This document shows, piece by piece, positions 21,801-33,800 of a DNA stretch of 64,000 bases. A program made the translations under genes and the position numbers. Within the stretch, counting starts at the first letter, position 1. Every line of letters begins with the position of its first letter. The notes under the pieces were generated by a model. It searched no databases, was not told the DNA's origin, and worked only from the letters and a program-made list of their open reading frames with translations. The stretch lies in assembly GCA_030549495.1 (NCBI GenBank), contig JAUIRK010000003.1, positions 1 through 64,000 on the forward strand, written 5' to 3'. Source of the stretch: Nectonema munidae. Lineage: Eukaryota > Nematomorpha > Nectonematoida > Nectonematidae.

Positions 21801-24800
21801 CCCCGTTTGCTACACAAAGCTTTATTCTTGTCAATTCAAATCATTTTGAGGTGGACAGATTATTCATAGAAAATTTCCATGCGCTATTCACTTTTTAGAC
21901 CCTACTGGTCATCGAAAAAATATTTTCCTTTTGGATGCACAGAGGGATTTTCAAAATTTTTAGGTTTTTTGAAGTGAGATAAAATTTTTGTAGAAGTCAA
22001 GATGTGAAAATTAAAAAAAATTTCATTTCCATATTTCACCTTCTTTATGCCATTTTTATCAGTAAAGATTCAGAAATGCATATCTGGGTCCAAGACTTCT
22101 CAAACTGAAGCGAAAAGCGGGTAAAGAGAAGCGTAAAAACCAATTTGAATCAGATTTCCCCCAAAAAAGTTTTAGATTGGGTGCGGTAAAGACTAAATTT
22201 TTTTTATAGAACAAAATAATATAAAAATTTGGAGGAAGGGACAGAATTTTTCTCTCGGACATAAAGATAACAAATTGACTAAGGGCAATTCGCTCTTTTC
22301 CTTATTTTTTTCTAAGACATGTGGTAGTAAACGACAAATTTTGATTTTCTTAATTTCTGACTTTATATAATTTTGTTTTTGTGGTCCAGTTAATTATTTA
22401 ATCTGCATGTCTTAAAATGAATTTTATCTTTACAAGTATACATTCATATAAAAAAGGGATGGAAAATTTAACATTTTTGATATACAAGAAGAAATATTTA
22501 TTCGTATAAAATGTTTGATAAAAATTGATTAACACAGTACTAATTAATATCAATGCGTAAATAACTTGAATAATCGAGAATAAACAACTTATTTCACTAA
22601 AAAGTCACTAGAAGGAAGGAAGGGGAGACTCAGGTTAGGTAGCGATGCTTTCTGCAGCAGAGACGGCAAATGTCTGAAGAGCTTTTGGGCCAACGAAGTC
22701 TATCACTATCTCTATTTCTTTTGTTTTTTTTTTGGAGGAAGGGCAGTAAAACGGGAACTCGGTCTTGCTACGACATTGAATTGCGACAGAAATTTAAAGA
22801 CGCCGCTAAGAAAGTTGATGGAGGTAGTGGCACGAAGATTCACGAAGGTCTTTACGCGATGGTGGGCGGTCCGAGCTATGAAACACCTTCAGAAGCGAGC
22901 TTTCTTTGCGCTATGGGGGCTGATGCAGTTGGTATTGCCTTTTCGAGCTTTACACATTTCAATTGATTTTGTGGATTTTCTGGAGATGTTGTTTCTACTG
23001 TCCAGGGCTAAAAGACATATAAACAAGTTTCATATACTAGTTAGAATCACATTTTAACAACTGTTAGCTTTAAATGAAGAGAAAGTGCACCTCTGGATAA
23101 TCAGTAATGCGTATTCACCGTGGACTCGTTTATCCTGTACTGAATAATTCGGGAAACTTATTGTTTATAGAAAATCAATTGAACTAATGAGTGTAATGTT
23201 TTTTCGTTTTTATATACCGAATTTTTTCTTCCTTTTCGAACGACCTTTTCTTAAACAAATCTTTATATTATACTATGATAAGCCTGTTCGTCTCTCGCTT
23301 CGCTCGAGACTTTGAATTCTAGGTCCTCTGATTTTAGGTCATGTGAAAGATTATTGGTACTGTGATTCTAGGTCCCCTCAAAAATCTTTGGTACTGTAAT
23401 TCTATGTCTCCTTAAAGACCATTGGTACTGTCATTATAGGGCCCTTCACAGATCATTTGTAGTGTCATTATAGGGCCCTTCACAGATCATTGGTACCTGG
23501 ATAATAGGTACCCTCCATGTACCGGAAATATTGATCCCCTCAAGGAACCCATAAAGATCATTGGTACCCACGTAAATATCATTGGAACCCCCAAAACATT
23601 AGTACCCCGAAAAGATCATTGATACCGCGAAAAGATAATTTGTACCCCGAAAGGATCATTTGTACCCTGAAAATATCAGTGGTACTTGCACAGATCATTC
23701 GTACCCACAGAGGTCATTAGTACCTGCAAAGATCATTGGAACCCCCATAAAAATCATTGTTACCCTCCGTAAAGATCATTGGTACCCCCGTAAATATCAG
23801 TGTTACCCGCGTAAAGATCATTCGTAACCGTAAAGATCATTGGTAGCCCCGTAAAGATTATTGGTACCCACCGTAAAGATCATTGGTACCCCCCCCCCCC
23901 CATAAAGATCATTTGAACCCCCATAAAGATTATCGTTACCTCCGTAAAGATCATTTGTACCAATAATAATAATCATTGATATCTCCCAGAAAGATCATTG
24001 GTAGAAGTTATAATATTTATATATATATTTTGTATTTTTAAAAGATATGATAACTGTAAGATATGATGATTCGCTTGATATTATTATGTATTAGATAAAG
24101 AAATGTTTTCGTTAATTGTGAGTCTTTTTAAAATAACAAATAAAAAAAGAATAATAAGAATATTGGGAATTTGAATACCACAATCTTCGGCACTAAAATA
24201 AATCACTAATTTGTTTGCGAAATCTACTTGATCCTCTAAGTTTTGAAATTCAGGATGAAGTGTTGAAGCCTCTTTATCGCCAAATTGTTTGTCACAACGG
24301 CCTGCTAAAGTTTGTTCTCAGTTTCTGCTTTCCACCTCTTCGCTTATAGGAGTGAGATGTTTCAAATCTACTGCATTTCCATTTTCAAACCCGATTCTAA
24401 GTGTTTATTTCTAAGAAGTATGTCAATATAACAAGGCATGCATTTTGACAACATGGTCTTTTCCATCGAAGTAGTTCGTGACGTAGATAGGCTAATTGCA
24501 CTTTGGAGTGCTTCTCTTACAGGTAAGCATTCTTTGGTGGCGAGTTTGGTTCGGAGATGTGTTGTAGAGAGTTCTTTCTACATCGAGATATCCAGGAACA
24601 GCTTCGTCCCAACTTTCAATAGGTAATCCATGACTTCGCCTGATAGAGTGATAGCCTTCCACATATTCCCCTTTTAGAGCTCGCATTGCGAATTAGTTTG
24701 AAGGTTATAGGAAGTTATGAAGGCAGAAACTCTTTCTTTGCCCAAAAGCAAATTTTTTAGTTTATGTGAGTTATCATAAAATTTAGACTTATTTTTACAG

Positions 24801-27800
24801 GATTCTTAATATTTGTTTAACAGGTTTTGATTTAATAAAACAAGAACGCATCTCCAGAAAAATTATTCCTTGAAGAGCCATACTTGATGTCGAATGAACA
24901 TTAATCAAGTTCTAGGCGCTAGCGTAACGTTCTATCCTTTTCCTTTTAATTTCCGCTTGCTTGTTGAATATCTACAAAACAAATCATGGCCAATGGAAGT
25001 GCCTATAATGTCGGATAGCCTCAACGATTGCATATATCTCTTTCTCGACAATGTGACAGTTTTTTCAGATCCTGTAAAAGTGACACAGTGAGTGCTCTGC
25101 TTTACATGTCAGTTTCAATAACCAATAACTTGCCAACTTCTTTCGCACTGAATGCAGGATTTCCTGTTTTAAAGATTCAATTGCTTTTTTTGTTGCATGT
25201 CTAAAGGAAAAGAAGTTACTTTTGAGGATAAATTTTATCTGAGTAATCGAAAATTCATTCTGCATAATGTGAAAAGAGGCCCATCATTCCTTGCAAACAC
25301 TTTTCTGCTTCACGAGGTTTCTGGGAGTGTGTTTAAATTATAATATAAGTTGAAATAAAGTCAAAATAAGAGAAAAATATTGTGACTATTAATTTTCAAA
25401 TTTGATTAATCTTTTTTTTTAATTTTTATTTTAAAATTTTTTTAATTTTTATTTTAAAATTTTTTCAATTATCTATTAAAATATCTCACCTTGAGATAAA
25501 TGGCTAAAATTATTTTAAAAATATTTCAACACTGTGGCTCAAATCATCAAAAATGATTTAAAAGGAAAAAAAATCAAATTTTTAGTCTATTAAAAAGATT
25601 ATTTTTTAAAATAAACCTCAATTTTTGGTGTAACTTATTTTAATTCTTTTGCAAAATAAATTTTTCATGAATTCCAGTTTGTTCAAAACTCTTTAGTTTT
25701 CTTCTTTTTCTTAATAAAAAAAATTTCTTCGTTTTCTCATTCATCTTTAACGATAATAAAATACAAAAGAAAGAAGATAAATGAAAAAAGAAAAAGTCAG
25801 AATTTTTCATCAACAAACTAAAATGCTTGAAGCGAATGAAGTTGGACACTACAGGAAGTGTTTATCAAAATACTGTCAAAGTAGTTGAAGCATCTTATAA
25901 TGTTGAATTTCTTGTAAAAGCTAAAAAGCCTCATTTCATTATCGAATCACTTGTCAAACCTTGTTGTACTTGAGGATGAATGCAAAAATATATCATCTAT
26001 GCTTTCGCTTTCTAACAATACTATAAAACGTAGAATCGATAAACTTTCAAATGATATTGGAATGCAAGTGTTGGAAAAAATTAACCAATGCCAAGTAATT
26101 CAATCACAAGAATTAACCAAGTAATTCAATGTGATGAAACAACTGATATCGCTAACTGTTGCCATCAATAGTTTATTCAAGGTTTATAGATAACGAGGGA
26201 TTAAAAGAAGGGTTGTTTTTTTCAGCAGAACTAAGAAAAACGTCGAAAGATGGTGTTCCTCTTATGCTTGGATCAAATTTTGGTTTCATAAAACTAGTTA
26301 AGGAAAAAAATAAATTAATTTCTGGAAATCCTTGAGAAGCCGTAGCTTGCAAGACTTTACCAGAAGGGTTTTATACTTCTTTACATTTAGCTCTCAAAGT
26401 AAAAAAAGCTAGAATTTTTCGGCACTTTGCCCAGATAGATACAGGAAGTGTGCATAAATGTCTTCTTTTTCACACTAAAGTACGATGGCTTTCTAAAGGA
26501 AATATGCACGGTTGTGCGTGAGTAAAGTTGGTTAGATACTGGGTTTGATAACTCAAGGTCTTGGGTTCGATCCCGCATCAAGCCTACATTCTCATAGTTC
26601 GATAAAATCGGCGCAATTGTGCCTTCTCGATGAAAACACCCTATAAAAACGGTTGTATGAACTTAAAGAGGAAGTGAAAATTTTTTTCAATATCAAAAGG
26701 AAAAAATTTGTATGATGCTTTTTCAGAAAAAAATTTCATACTCGATTAGCTTATCTTGTTGATTTTTTTGAAGCAATAGATAACCTCAATTTAAAACTTC
26801 AAGGTAAAAACTCAAGCATTATTCTACACCACGACATAGTTAGCGCTTTTATTGAAAAACGCAAGCTTTGGAAACGAAAATGTGAAGTTGAAAACTTTTC
26901 ATCTTTTTTTAATTTTAATCAACGGATAGAAGATGTTGACAACGTGGTGGAGTATGACGCTGATCTTAAAAAAGAAATTCCTTCTTATTTGGATCTTCTT
27001 TACGATGTTTTCCAGATATTTCATTGTACAAAGCTAGATGGAAACTTACCCAAAATCCGTTTAGCATTGGCATTGAAACATTGGAAGTTTATCTCCAAGA
27101 AGAAGCTATAGATTTAAAATGTGATTCAAGCACTATCTATTTATCCAAAACTTGGAGAACAAGCCCTCCGTCTACTGCTTCTTTTCGTCAACATATTGGT
27201 TGTTTTAAAAACAAAACAAAGAAACAGACTCAGTGTTCAAAGCGATTTGAGTTGCTCACCTTCTCCTATTACACCCTGAATAGCTGAACTTGTCAAAGAA
27301 AAGCAACTATGCCCTTCTCATTCTAGTTTTTAAAGTTAAAACTTACGATTAAAGCTTTTTTCTGATAAAGTTTTTCTTAAAGTTATAGCCTCATGCTGAA
27401 CAACGCTACAATCGTATTCAGGAATGAGGTTCTGTTGCTAAAAACAAGATTTCATTCTACTTCTAGAAACCGTGTCCTGTCCTATTTTCACCATTTTAAT
27501 GCATTCTCTCAAATTTATTTCTTGAGCTTTCAACACATTCCAAAAAGTTCTTTACTAAACTTTGTCTAAAATAATTCATTTTAAATCAAAAAAACAAAAA
27601 ATTCCTTAGTGTGAATTTCCGAATATATAATATACTAGTATAGGGTTAGTAATAAACTAGATGATCTCAAACTTAAATTATTATCAATTTCACCAGATTT
27701 TTTTCTATGTTAGAGAACTAATTTAAATTATTTTAATAATTTTTGTTTTTTAAAAAAAATTTTTCAAGTTAGTTATTCATTTTTAGTCGTTTTTTTAACT

Positions 27801-29075
27801 GCTTTAAAATTTCTGATATTTTCAAGAGTTTACAAACAGTCTAAAAACATTTATATTAAAAATATGTGCATTATGAAATAAACTATCAAGCAAGTACTCT
27901 AATCACTTTGAGCTAAAATTCCTATTATTCTATTTTTTACAAAACACTTAAAAATTTTCGTTTCAAATGATCGTAGTTTTCAGTTGTAGCTTATCAAATT
28001 TTTAACATTGTTCCTTATCTTTGAATGTTGAATCAGATGATTTTACATTACTCTAATTTTGACGTTTATATATAAAATACAGACAGCTCCAGCAGCTGCT
28101 CAAAAACGGTCCAAATAATAAATTTCCAAAATTGTTTATTCTATCTTTCTGCAAAGAATTTTTGTGTAATTCAAAATTTAAAATTAATAAAAGTTAAAAA
28201 ATCTTTTTTGGAAATTTGTGTGAGAAGATGTTTTGGTTAAGAAAGTGAAGAATTTAGTGATAAAATAACCCTTTCAAATAATCTGCTTACTGTTGTTGAT
28301 TGGAAAAATATTTGAAAAAGAAGATTTTCGGATTTTACGATGAAGAAGTTGGACTTTAAAAATGATGTAAGTGATATACAAAGCTACAAGGAGAAAGGAG
28401 TTACTAAAAACTAAATCATAAGCATATGCAAAGTAACGCTGAATCTGTGGATCTCTGGAAGTTATCCTGAAGAATCACACGCAACAACAATTGGATGGAA
28501 GTTAAATTTGAAAGATATAAAAGCTTTTGAGTCAAGAAGAGAGACTTTACAAATAAGAATGCTTTCATATAAAGTTTTCATGCTCCTTTATATTACACTA
28601 ATACAATGAAGGATAAATGCCATTTTTTAGAATAAAAGTGTAAAAAGAGACTATTTGATGTTGTTAGGCCGATTTTTAAAAAAATCTATAAATCTATCTT
28701 TGTTTTCCTTTAGTACAAATATTAAATATATATGTTAATTGTTTTAATAATACTACTAACAAAGTAATATCGTTTTCATTCTGGACCAAAAAGCTTACAT
28801 AAACTAATTGCGTTGTTACAGATTTCTCGTTTTTCGTGCATGACTTTCATCTTTCAGGAATGAGCACAGTCCCGGAAGCGATTATTGCACACCAGCTGGG
28901 CATACGGGTGCTGGCGATTTCTCTGCTCACGAATCAAGTCCGCAAGAAGAGTTGTTACTCACAAGAAAATGAGATTGCTGAAGTGACGTCACACGAAGAG
29001 GTTTTAAAAGCGTCCAATCAGAACATCCGACTCCAACAAATCATCATTCAACTGATTCAAGACATTTTTCCGTGA
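18654..29075 (+). CDS. PNP: Purine nucleoside phosphorylase, five exons
   Basis: Join of 18654-18831, 20925-21028, 21083-21258, 22747-22931 and 28858-29075. All introns are GT-AG and phases agree, giving 286 codons (human PNP has 289). The enzyme splits purine nucleosides with phosphate in the cytosolic salvage pathway, usually as a trimer. Residues expected at the active site are present: S29 in GSGLSG, H63 in PGHFGR, R83, H85 and Y87 in QGRVHYYE, TNAAG at 113-117, E198 in GPSYET, M216 in GMSTVPE, N240 in LTN and H260 in SHEEVL. The loop after exon 3 (ISPILSKDFCDKTGTRS) is about four residues shorter than usual and lacks the common GPND-RFG signature, so the exon 3/4 junction is the least certain. 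The ATG sits in AACATGG. Confidence 0.88.
18945..19596 (+). pseudogene. LINE reverse transcriptase 3' fragment in PNP intron 1
   Basis: Pieces read DLGVTLDKDLKFEAHF, ALPVYKALIRPHLEYGN and LEKVQRFITKKI, then after a stop YKRNDMITTYNIVHG, then NKLPEDIVDAPSLNVFKNRL near the end. This is the C-terminal RT tail of a CR1/jockey-like LINE. It is 5' truncated, frame-broken and in the same orientation as PNP. Confidence 0.8.
19600..20924. other. Rest of PNP intron 1
   Basis: AT-rich intron sequence. A patch of ACTAACTAACTGATT-like words lies at 20205-20275. No further coding similarity was recognised. Confidence 0.4.
20925..21028 (+). CDS. PNP: PNP exon 2
   Basis: Acceptor TTTTTAAG, donor TCACAA|GTAAAA. 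Codes for PGHFGRLVCGRIGSLDV and QGRVHYYE, holding the active-site H, R, H and Y. It ends in phase 0. Confidence 0.88.
21083..21258 (+). CDS. PNP: PNP exon 3
   Basis: A 54-base intron separates it from exon 2 (acceptor AAAATAG). Codes for VTPVKVLAHMGVEVL, TNAAGSL and DLMLIKDHIFMPGL. The donor TTTGCGA|GTACAA was chosen because its phase fits exon 4. Confidence 0.8.
21259..22746. other. PNP intron 3
   Basis: AT-rich. One stretch near 21775-21815 (GGTTGAACCCCACCCCG) is GC-rich but was not recognised. No coding similarity is visible. Confidence 0.4.
22747..22931 (+). CDS. PNP: PNP exon 4
   Basis: The acceptor GGGCAG follows a long T tract, and the donor is GCAGTTG|GTATTG. Codes for CYDIELRQKFKDAAKKV, GLYAMVGGPSYETPSEA and AMGADAV, including the purine-binding E. 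Confidence 0.85.
23330..24005 (+). repeat. Degenerate 18-20 bp minisatellite in PNP intron 4
   Basis: About 30 diverged copies of a unit close to AAAGATCATTGGTACCCCCG. Early copies (23340-23480) are spaced wider with GGCCCTTCAC linkers; later copies are tighter. Many copies keep GGTACC. No spacer diversity or conserved palindromic repeat is present, so this is an ordinary minisatellite. Confidence 0.85.
24200..25300 (-). pseudogene. Ty3/gypsy LTR retrotransposon fossil
   Basis: Two short stretches on the minus strand resemble the pol gene of Ty3/gypsy elements: one with HIVEKEIYAIVEAI (RNase H-like, about 24990-25250) and one with LPIESWDEAVPG and LYNTSP (end of integrase, about 24490-24690). 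No LTRs and no gag were found. It is a heavily broken old internal fragment with many breaks, lying antisense in PNP intron 4. Confidence 0.6.
25850..27300 (+). pseudogene. hAT transposase remnant (ZBED5-like)
   Basis: Frame-broken pieces in the order of a ZBED5/SCAND3-type hAT transposase: SYNVEFLVKAKKPHFII, LSLSNNTIKRRIDKLS, QCDETTDI, PLMLGSNFGFIKLV, CKTLPEGF, LLFHTKVRWLSKGN, RLAYLVDFFEAIDNLNLKLQ and FIEKRKLWKRK. It ends with IRLALALKHWKFISKK and LGEQALRLLLLF in other frames. Several stops and shifts are present and no inverted ends were found. A SINE interrupts it at 26516-26648. Confidence 0.8.
26516..26648 (+). mobile_element. tRNA-derived SINE in the hAT remnant
   Basis: ACGGTTGT at 26508-26515 and again at 26649-26656 flank a 133 bp insert. 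It carries an A-box-like GTGAGTAAAGTTGGTTAGAT (26518-26537) and a good B box GGTTCGATCCC (26564-26574), the RNA polymerase III promoter of tRNA-type SINEs. The hAT reading resumes as LYELKEEVK right after it. The tail is short and A-rich (CTATAAAAAC). Confidence 0.75.
27300..28857. other. 3' part of PNP intron 4
   Basis: AT-rich. No coding similarity, terminal repeat or tandem array was recognised before the exon 5 acceptor. Confidence 0.4.
28858..29075 (+). CDS. PNP: PNP exon 5 (last)
   Basis: Acceptor CATCTTTCAG. Codes for GMSTVPEAIIAHQLGIRVLA, LLTNQ and SHEEVLKAS, and ends IQDIFP-stop. The intron before it is 5.9 kb and filled with repeats. Confidence 0.9.
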
Positions 29076-29084
29076 TGCTTCAAT

Positions 29085-29090
29085 AATAAA
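29085..29090 (+). promoter_or_regulatory. PNP poly(A) signal
   Basis: AATAAA lies 9 bases after the PNP stop codon, followed by a T-rich stretch from 29095 (TGCTTTCTCTTTCTTATTTT). This suggests a very short 3' UTR. Confidence 0.65.
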
Positions 29091-29399
29091 ATGCTTTCTC
29101 TTTCTTATTTTCTGTATTTCGCTAAGCACAAACATCTTGGAACCCAAATGAACCAAAGTGAGAAGGAAAGTATTTTTTGCGTGTCAGCTCAAAATCTTGG
29201 AGGGCAAAAGGTCCAATACATAATCCGAGCAGATTTAGAAAAAATTCAATAAGTTTATTGAATATTCAAAATATTTTTTTAAAACCCTCAGATTAATAGC
29301 ATTGCCTCTAAGTTAATAATCTAAATTTCTGGGTTCATATTTTTAAATGAGTAAAAACATTCTTAAAAAATGAACCAAAGAGCGATGAAAAATCCATTT

Positions 29400-29600
29400 T
29401 AATTTAGTAGTTTGTTAGTTAGATAAATAGATGGTGAGCAAGTTAAATATCTATAAAGTTATTTAGTCATTTCGTTAGTTAGCTACTCAGTCAGTGAATT
29501 AGATAGTTATTAAATCAGCCAATAGTAATTAGAAAATTAGTTCAGCCACTTAATTACTTAGTTAACTATAGTAATTTGATAGTTAGATAGTAAATCTGAT
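29400..29600. repeat. Degenerate TTAG/GTTA tetranucleotide patch
   Basis: Words such as GTTAGTTAGATAAATAG and AGTTAGCTACTCAGTCAGTG recur without a fixed period. Similar patches of the complementary type (CTAACTAACTGA) occur at 20205-20275, 51303-51335, 54060-54130 and 56465-56590. Confidence 0.6.
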
Positions 29601-30471
29601 AGTTATTTATTACTGTGTTTTTACTTGTTTTGATTTTAACTTTCTGATTTGAATTTTTATCGCAGTAAAATATAAAAAACGTATAATTATAAAGTACAGA
29701 TACATGCTAGAAGTGCATGTTTTCTCTTTAAATGTATGTCTTTTTAATTCTTGAAAACAAGATGTCCTCGCCACACTTCTCTAAATTAAAGGCTCATTCA
29801 ATTCTGTTTCCTCCATCAGATGATGATTGGAAAGGAATTTAGCATTCAAATATTTTGCATTCCCAAACTCTCTTTTCAAAAAATGATTTTATCAGCGTTC
29901 ATTGTCGTCTGCCTTAAAAGAGGGATTGCTAACGATATCGAACATTTTGATCGCATTAGTTTATTGATTTTAACACCTTATTTTCTCAATCGCGATCGAT
30001 ATTTCTCACTACCCGTACTAAATCTCAAGATTAGATTCACGCAAGCCAAGCTTTTATTTTGAGACTTCTTCGTTTTCACCATTCATGACGATTGGTGGGC
30101 AAGTGGCTAACTAAATATCACTTCCACCACTCACATCTTAAAGGAATTGACTAGTGGTGCACATAAGTACATTGTTTTGTCAACATCAGAGATATAATCA
30201 ACTCACCTTCTTGACATAACGCTGCGTGCGCTATCTTCACCTGTAATTACGCATAATATGCGCCTTCGTATAAATATTGTAGATATAGGCTTTCAAGGGT
30301 ATTCCTGCAGGGAAACGGGTACTATTCAAAGTTATATTTTTTGTAACTTTAAAACTTTTGGGGCATAACCTGGTGTAGGATTTAAATTGAATCTTCAAGT
30401 CTACACATAAATGATTTTGTCTTCAATTTGTTAAACAAAAATGGTCCTAAGCATCGGGAATACAAAGAAAG

Positions 30472-30477
30472 TTTATT
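30472..30477 (-). promoter_or_regulatory. TMEM26 poly(A) signal
   Basis: AATAAA on the minus strand, 110 bases after the stop codon of the TMEM26-like gene and followed by a T-rich stretch. It faces the PNP poly(A) signal from 1.4 kb away. Confidence 0.6.
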
Positions 30478-30586
30478 TTAAATGAAAGGTGTTTTGTTGA
30501 TAAGAGATGGGCATTCCAGGTGTAGAAAAGAAGGTGTTGCGCTGCTGTTGCGAGTATTTACAGGCTTAGAAGAAGAGCTCACGCCT

Positions 30587-30883
30587 TCATTGAATTTCCG
30601 CCAAAAGGTTCCATAGTTGAACCGCTTTCATTCCTCTTGCCGAGGACATTTTTCGAATGCGCTTCACCTGTTTTCGTAATTTTCCGTAGAGCATGAGCAT
30701 TCGGTAGAGCTCGATCAGGATGAGAAGAATGTTTTTGGAGGTGAAGAAAATGTTCATGACACTGAGAGCGCCATAGTTTTTGAGAATGAACAAGCGGACG
30801 GTGAGAAAGGGCACGTCTTGGAAGATGAGGTTGATCAGGATCGTCGAGATCTCAAAGAGGTGCTGCTTTCTTGTTATTTTCAC
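30587..30883 (-). CDS. TMEM26: TMEM26 last exon
   Basis: Acceptor GATTTCAG. Codes for VKITRKQHLFEISTILINL, IFQDVPFLTVRLFILKNYG and NIFFTSKNILLILIELYR, then a basic tail (KLRKQVKRIRK) ending LLAEIQ. The tail is shorter than in human TMEM26. Confidence 0.88.
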   Translation of the reverse strand: MKITRKQHLFEISTILINLIFQDVPFLTVRLFILKNYGALSVMNIFFTSKNILLILIELYRMLMLYGKLRKQVKRIRKMSSARGMKAVQLWNLLAEIQ

Positions 30884-33800
30884 CTGAAATCAATCAATTT
30901 ATTTTAGTATCTGATACACGAACTATAGCATTTCAAAATCTTTATCTCCTGACCTCCCTTTTGCTTAAGTGTAGATAAATACACAAAAAACCAACAATCT
31001 AAAAAAATTATTTTGAATAAACTTTATAAATTTTTTTTCTAATATGTAATGAAAAAAACTAAGTCTAAAAGTGTAGTTAACAATTCTGATTTGCTCTCAT
31101 TTAAGTTCTGAAATGATTAAATGTAACTCTTGTTTGAACCGTCTTTGTTTTAATTGTCAAAGTGTCCCTCAACTCTTATTGGAGTTACTTGATAAAGTGG
31201 GAAAGCTCGAGAATTCGTTGGTTTTGTAATACTTGCTCTAAGAAAATAACTTTGAGGAAATCATGTCTGAGGAAATTCAAAGTCTTAGGAAAAAGAATGA
31301 TAGTGACGTTAGAGCGTTGCTAAAAAATGAAATATTTAACTTGCTATTGATTCTAAAAAAGAATTGCTATATTATAATCATCTCAATTTGAACCTCGTCA
31401 AAGTTAAAAATATTATTAGATGGGGAAGAAAGTCTTCTAATTGTTCGTTATCCAAAAGGCGAATTAGAAAAGTCAAACTCTGATGAAACCCTCTAGCTCA
31501 GCCATTCTCAACCTTTTCTCTTTCTTTTTAGAACCTCTGCTCTAGCTAAATTATATTTATTAATTATATTTATTAAAAAAGCTAATAGATCTGCGCTAAA
31601 TTATATTTGAGTGACAGTGAGAAGGAATGTTGAATCCACACCACAATTAAAATAACTTATGAGCAATATAACTTTGGATAATAATTGAAAAATTCAAAAT
31701 TTGCGTTGAAATTATGTATGAAGTAAATTACAATATGCGTGTAATGCGAAGTTTCCTGGGTCATAATTTTAGCTGCTCTTTTGTGTTTTTCATGCCTCAA
31801 GTTGAAGGTATGTTCCTTACATTCTAAAAATCAGTTGTGCTTATTTATATGAAGTTTTATTAACTTTGAAGGACGCTGAAGTTGAATTTTATTCCATATT
31901 TGTCTTTGGAATTGGAAGAAGTTAATCAATTTTGTTATTTAGGAGAGATAGTGTTTGGAAAAAATTTAAATCTTTAAACAGTATTTTGTGTAGTACTTCT
32001 TTTTCCCCTAATTTAAGAGGTTAAAGTTGTATTTGATTAGGTTTAGTATATAGTAGTCAAAGTTGGGCATGGGAAGAAGCCAAGAAAAGTAGATTTAATA
32101 CAATAGAAATGAGAATACTCAGAAGCATGTGTAATTTTACCTCAAATAAATGAAATAAATGAGAAACAAAGGCTAAAATGCTCTTGTCATATAAATAGAT
32201 CAAAAGGAGAGTTTAACATCAATTACAAAATTTGGGTTAGGGTAACGGTAGACCAAAAATAACCGGGAAAGAAGGAGTTGAGAAAGATATGGGAAAAAGA
32301 AATTTAAAATTGGACAACTAACAAAATAGGGAAAATTGGAAATGTAACATTGAACAAATATTCATTCATAGTTGTACAACCGGTTGCTGGGAAAGCACGC
32401 GACGGATTGAAATGATGAGGGTTATTGTTTGATTGACAGTACTTAATTGCATAAAAATAGCGGCAGGGATAAGAGAAGTTATTTGAGTTCCTCCTCCCTC
32501 AATTGATGAGTACCAAGTGCTGAACACATTGAGTAGCAACACTATTTATCAAGTTATAGCATACTTTCATCTCTTCCATCTCTTGAAGTTCCCTTTTTTC
32601 TTCAGCAATGAAAGTCAAAATCAATATATATGTGCAAATTGTGGAATTAATTTATAAGAAGGAACATGTTTGTGACGGTGATTTGTTTCTTTTATTTAAT
32701 TCATTTTATACTTATTTTGAGTTAAAGTCATATTTAGAGAATTAATGACTTTTTGCTTTCCGTTTTACTTCGTACCTAGTATTAAGATAAATATTATTTT
32801 CCCATTTGAACTACTTTGTAATAGTAAAATACTATTTCTCAATAGGTTCTCCCATACGGTTGCAAAATCTAAAATTCTTGCCGTTGTCATTAACTTGAAT
32901 AACAAAGTGTTTTTTAATTTTGTTTCTTTTTGTTATTAATATTATGATTTTAAAGAAAGTGAATCAAGGTCCACGACAAGTGATTTTTATTACTTGGTAT
33001 TTATATTTATTTTATACCAATTTTCTACTGTATCTTCACTAAAAAACAAAAAAGGATAGCAGAAGAGTGAATCCAAAATTTGGAAATAAAAGTATTTGAT
33101 GATCACGAATTAAAATTTTGAAAAAAGGTACTCAGAGAAAAGGAGACATTTAATTAATATTGCAAGTCGGTGGAGCTACACTGTAAAAGTAACTTTCATA
33201 AAAATAAGATGTTATTTAGTTATGAAATAAATTTCTTTTTATTAATGAAGGAAAGAAAAAACAATTAAACTTATTGGAGATGCGGTTTTCCAAACAATAT
33301 AATAAATTGTCCTACAAATGTTTTTGAAGACATTATAACTTTAAAATTGGAGCCAAAAACCATATTCAATCCAAAACCTCTAATTTAATTGAAAACGCAA
33401 AAATAGCAAAAAAAAGTGGGTTTTAATTTTTTTTCTTTTAAAAATTTGATTATTTTTAAGTTAAAAAAGCTGCAAAGCAAGAGATTCAAGAACGTATCAA
33501 GAAGAATAAATATTGCTAGAAAAAAATGGAAATAGTTTTTCTAATATAGCTAATATTCAAAATCTTAAAAAGATTTATAAATCGCATTATAGACAAAATA
33601 AAAGACCTAAAGAACATAAAAGTTTAAGTTTTGAAGTAAGTTTAAATTTTACTTAAATATTGTTAAATTTTAATTTTTTTCTTTTAATTTAACCCTTTCA
33701 GGCACATTAGAAACACCGTGTCTCCAAAACCATCTGCTCAACCCTATTAGTTCCCCTTCACTAAAAAATCAATATTATAAAATTGGCTAAATTCCCTTGA

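Noticed and set aside
23330-24005. CRISPR-like array of short repeats
   Set aside because: The repeats are diverged and contiguous without unique spacers, and the genome is eukaryotic. It is a minisatellite.
26516-26648. Functional tRNA gene
   Set aside because: A and B boxes are present, but no paired acceptor stem or anticodon arm fits, and exact target repeats flank it. It is a SINE.
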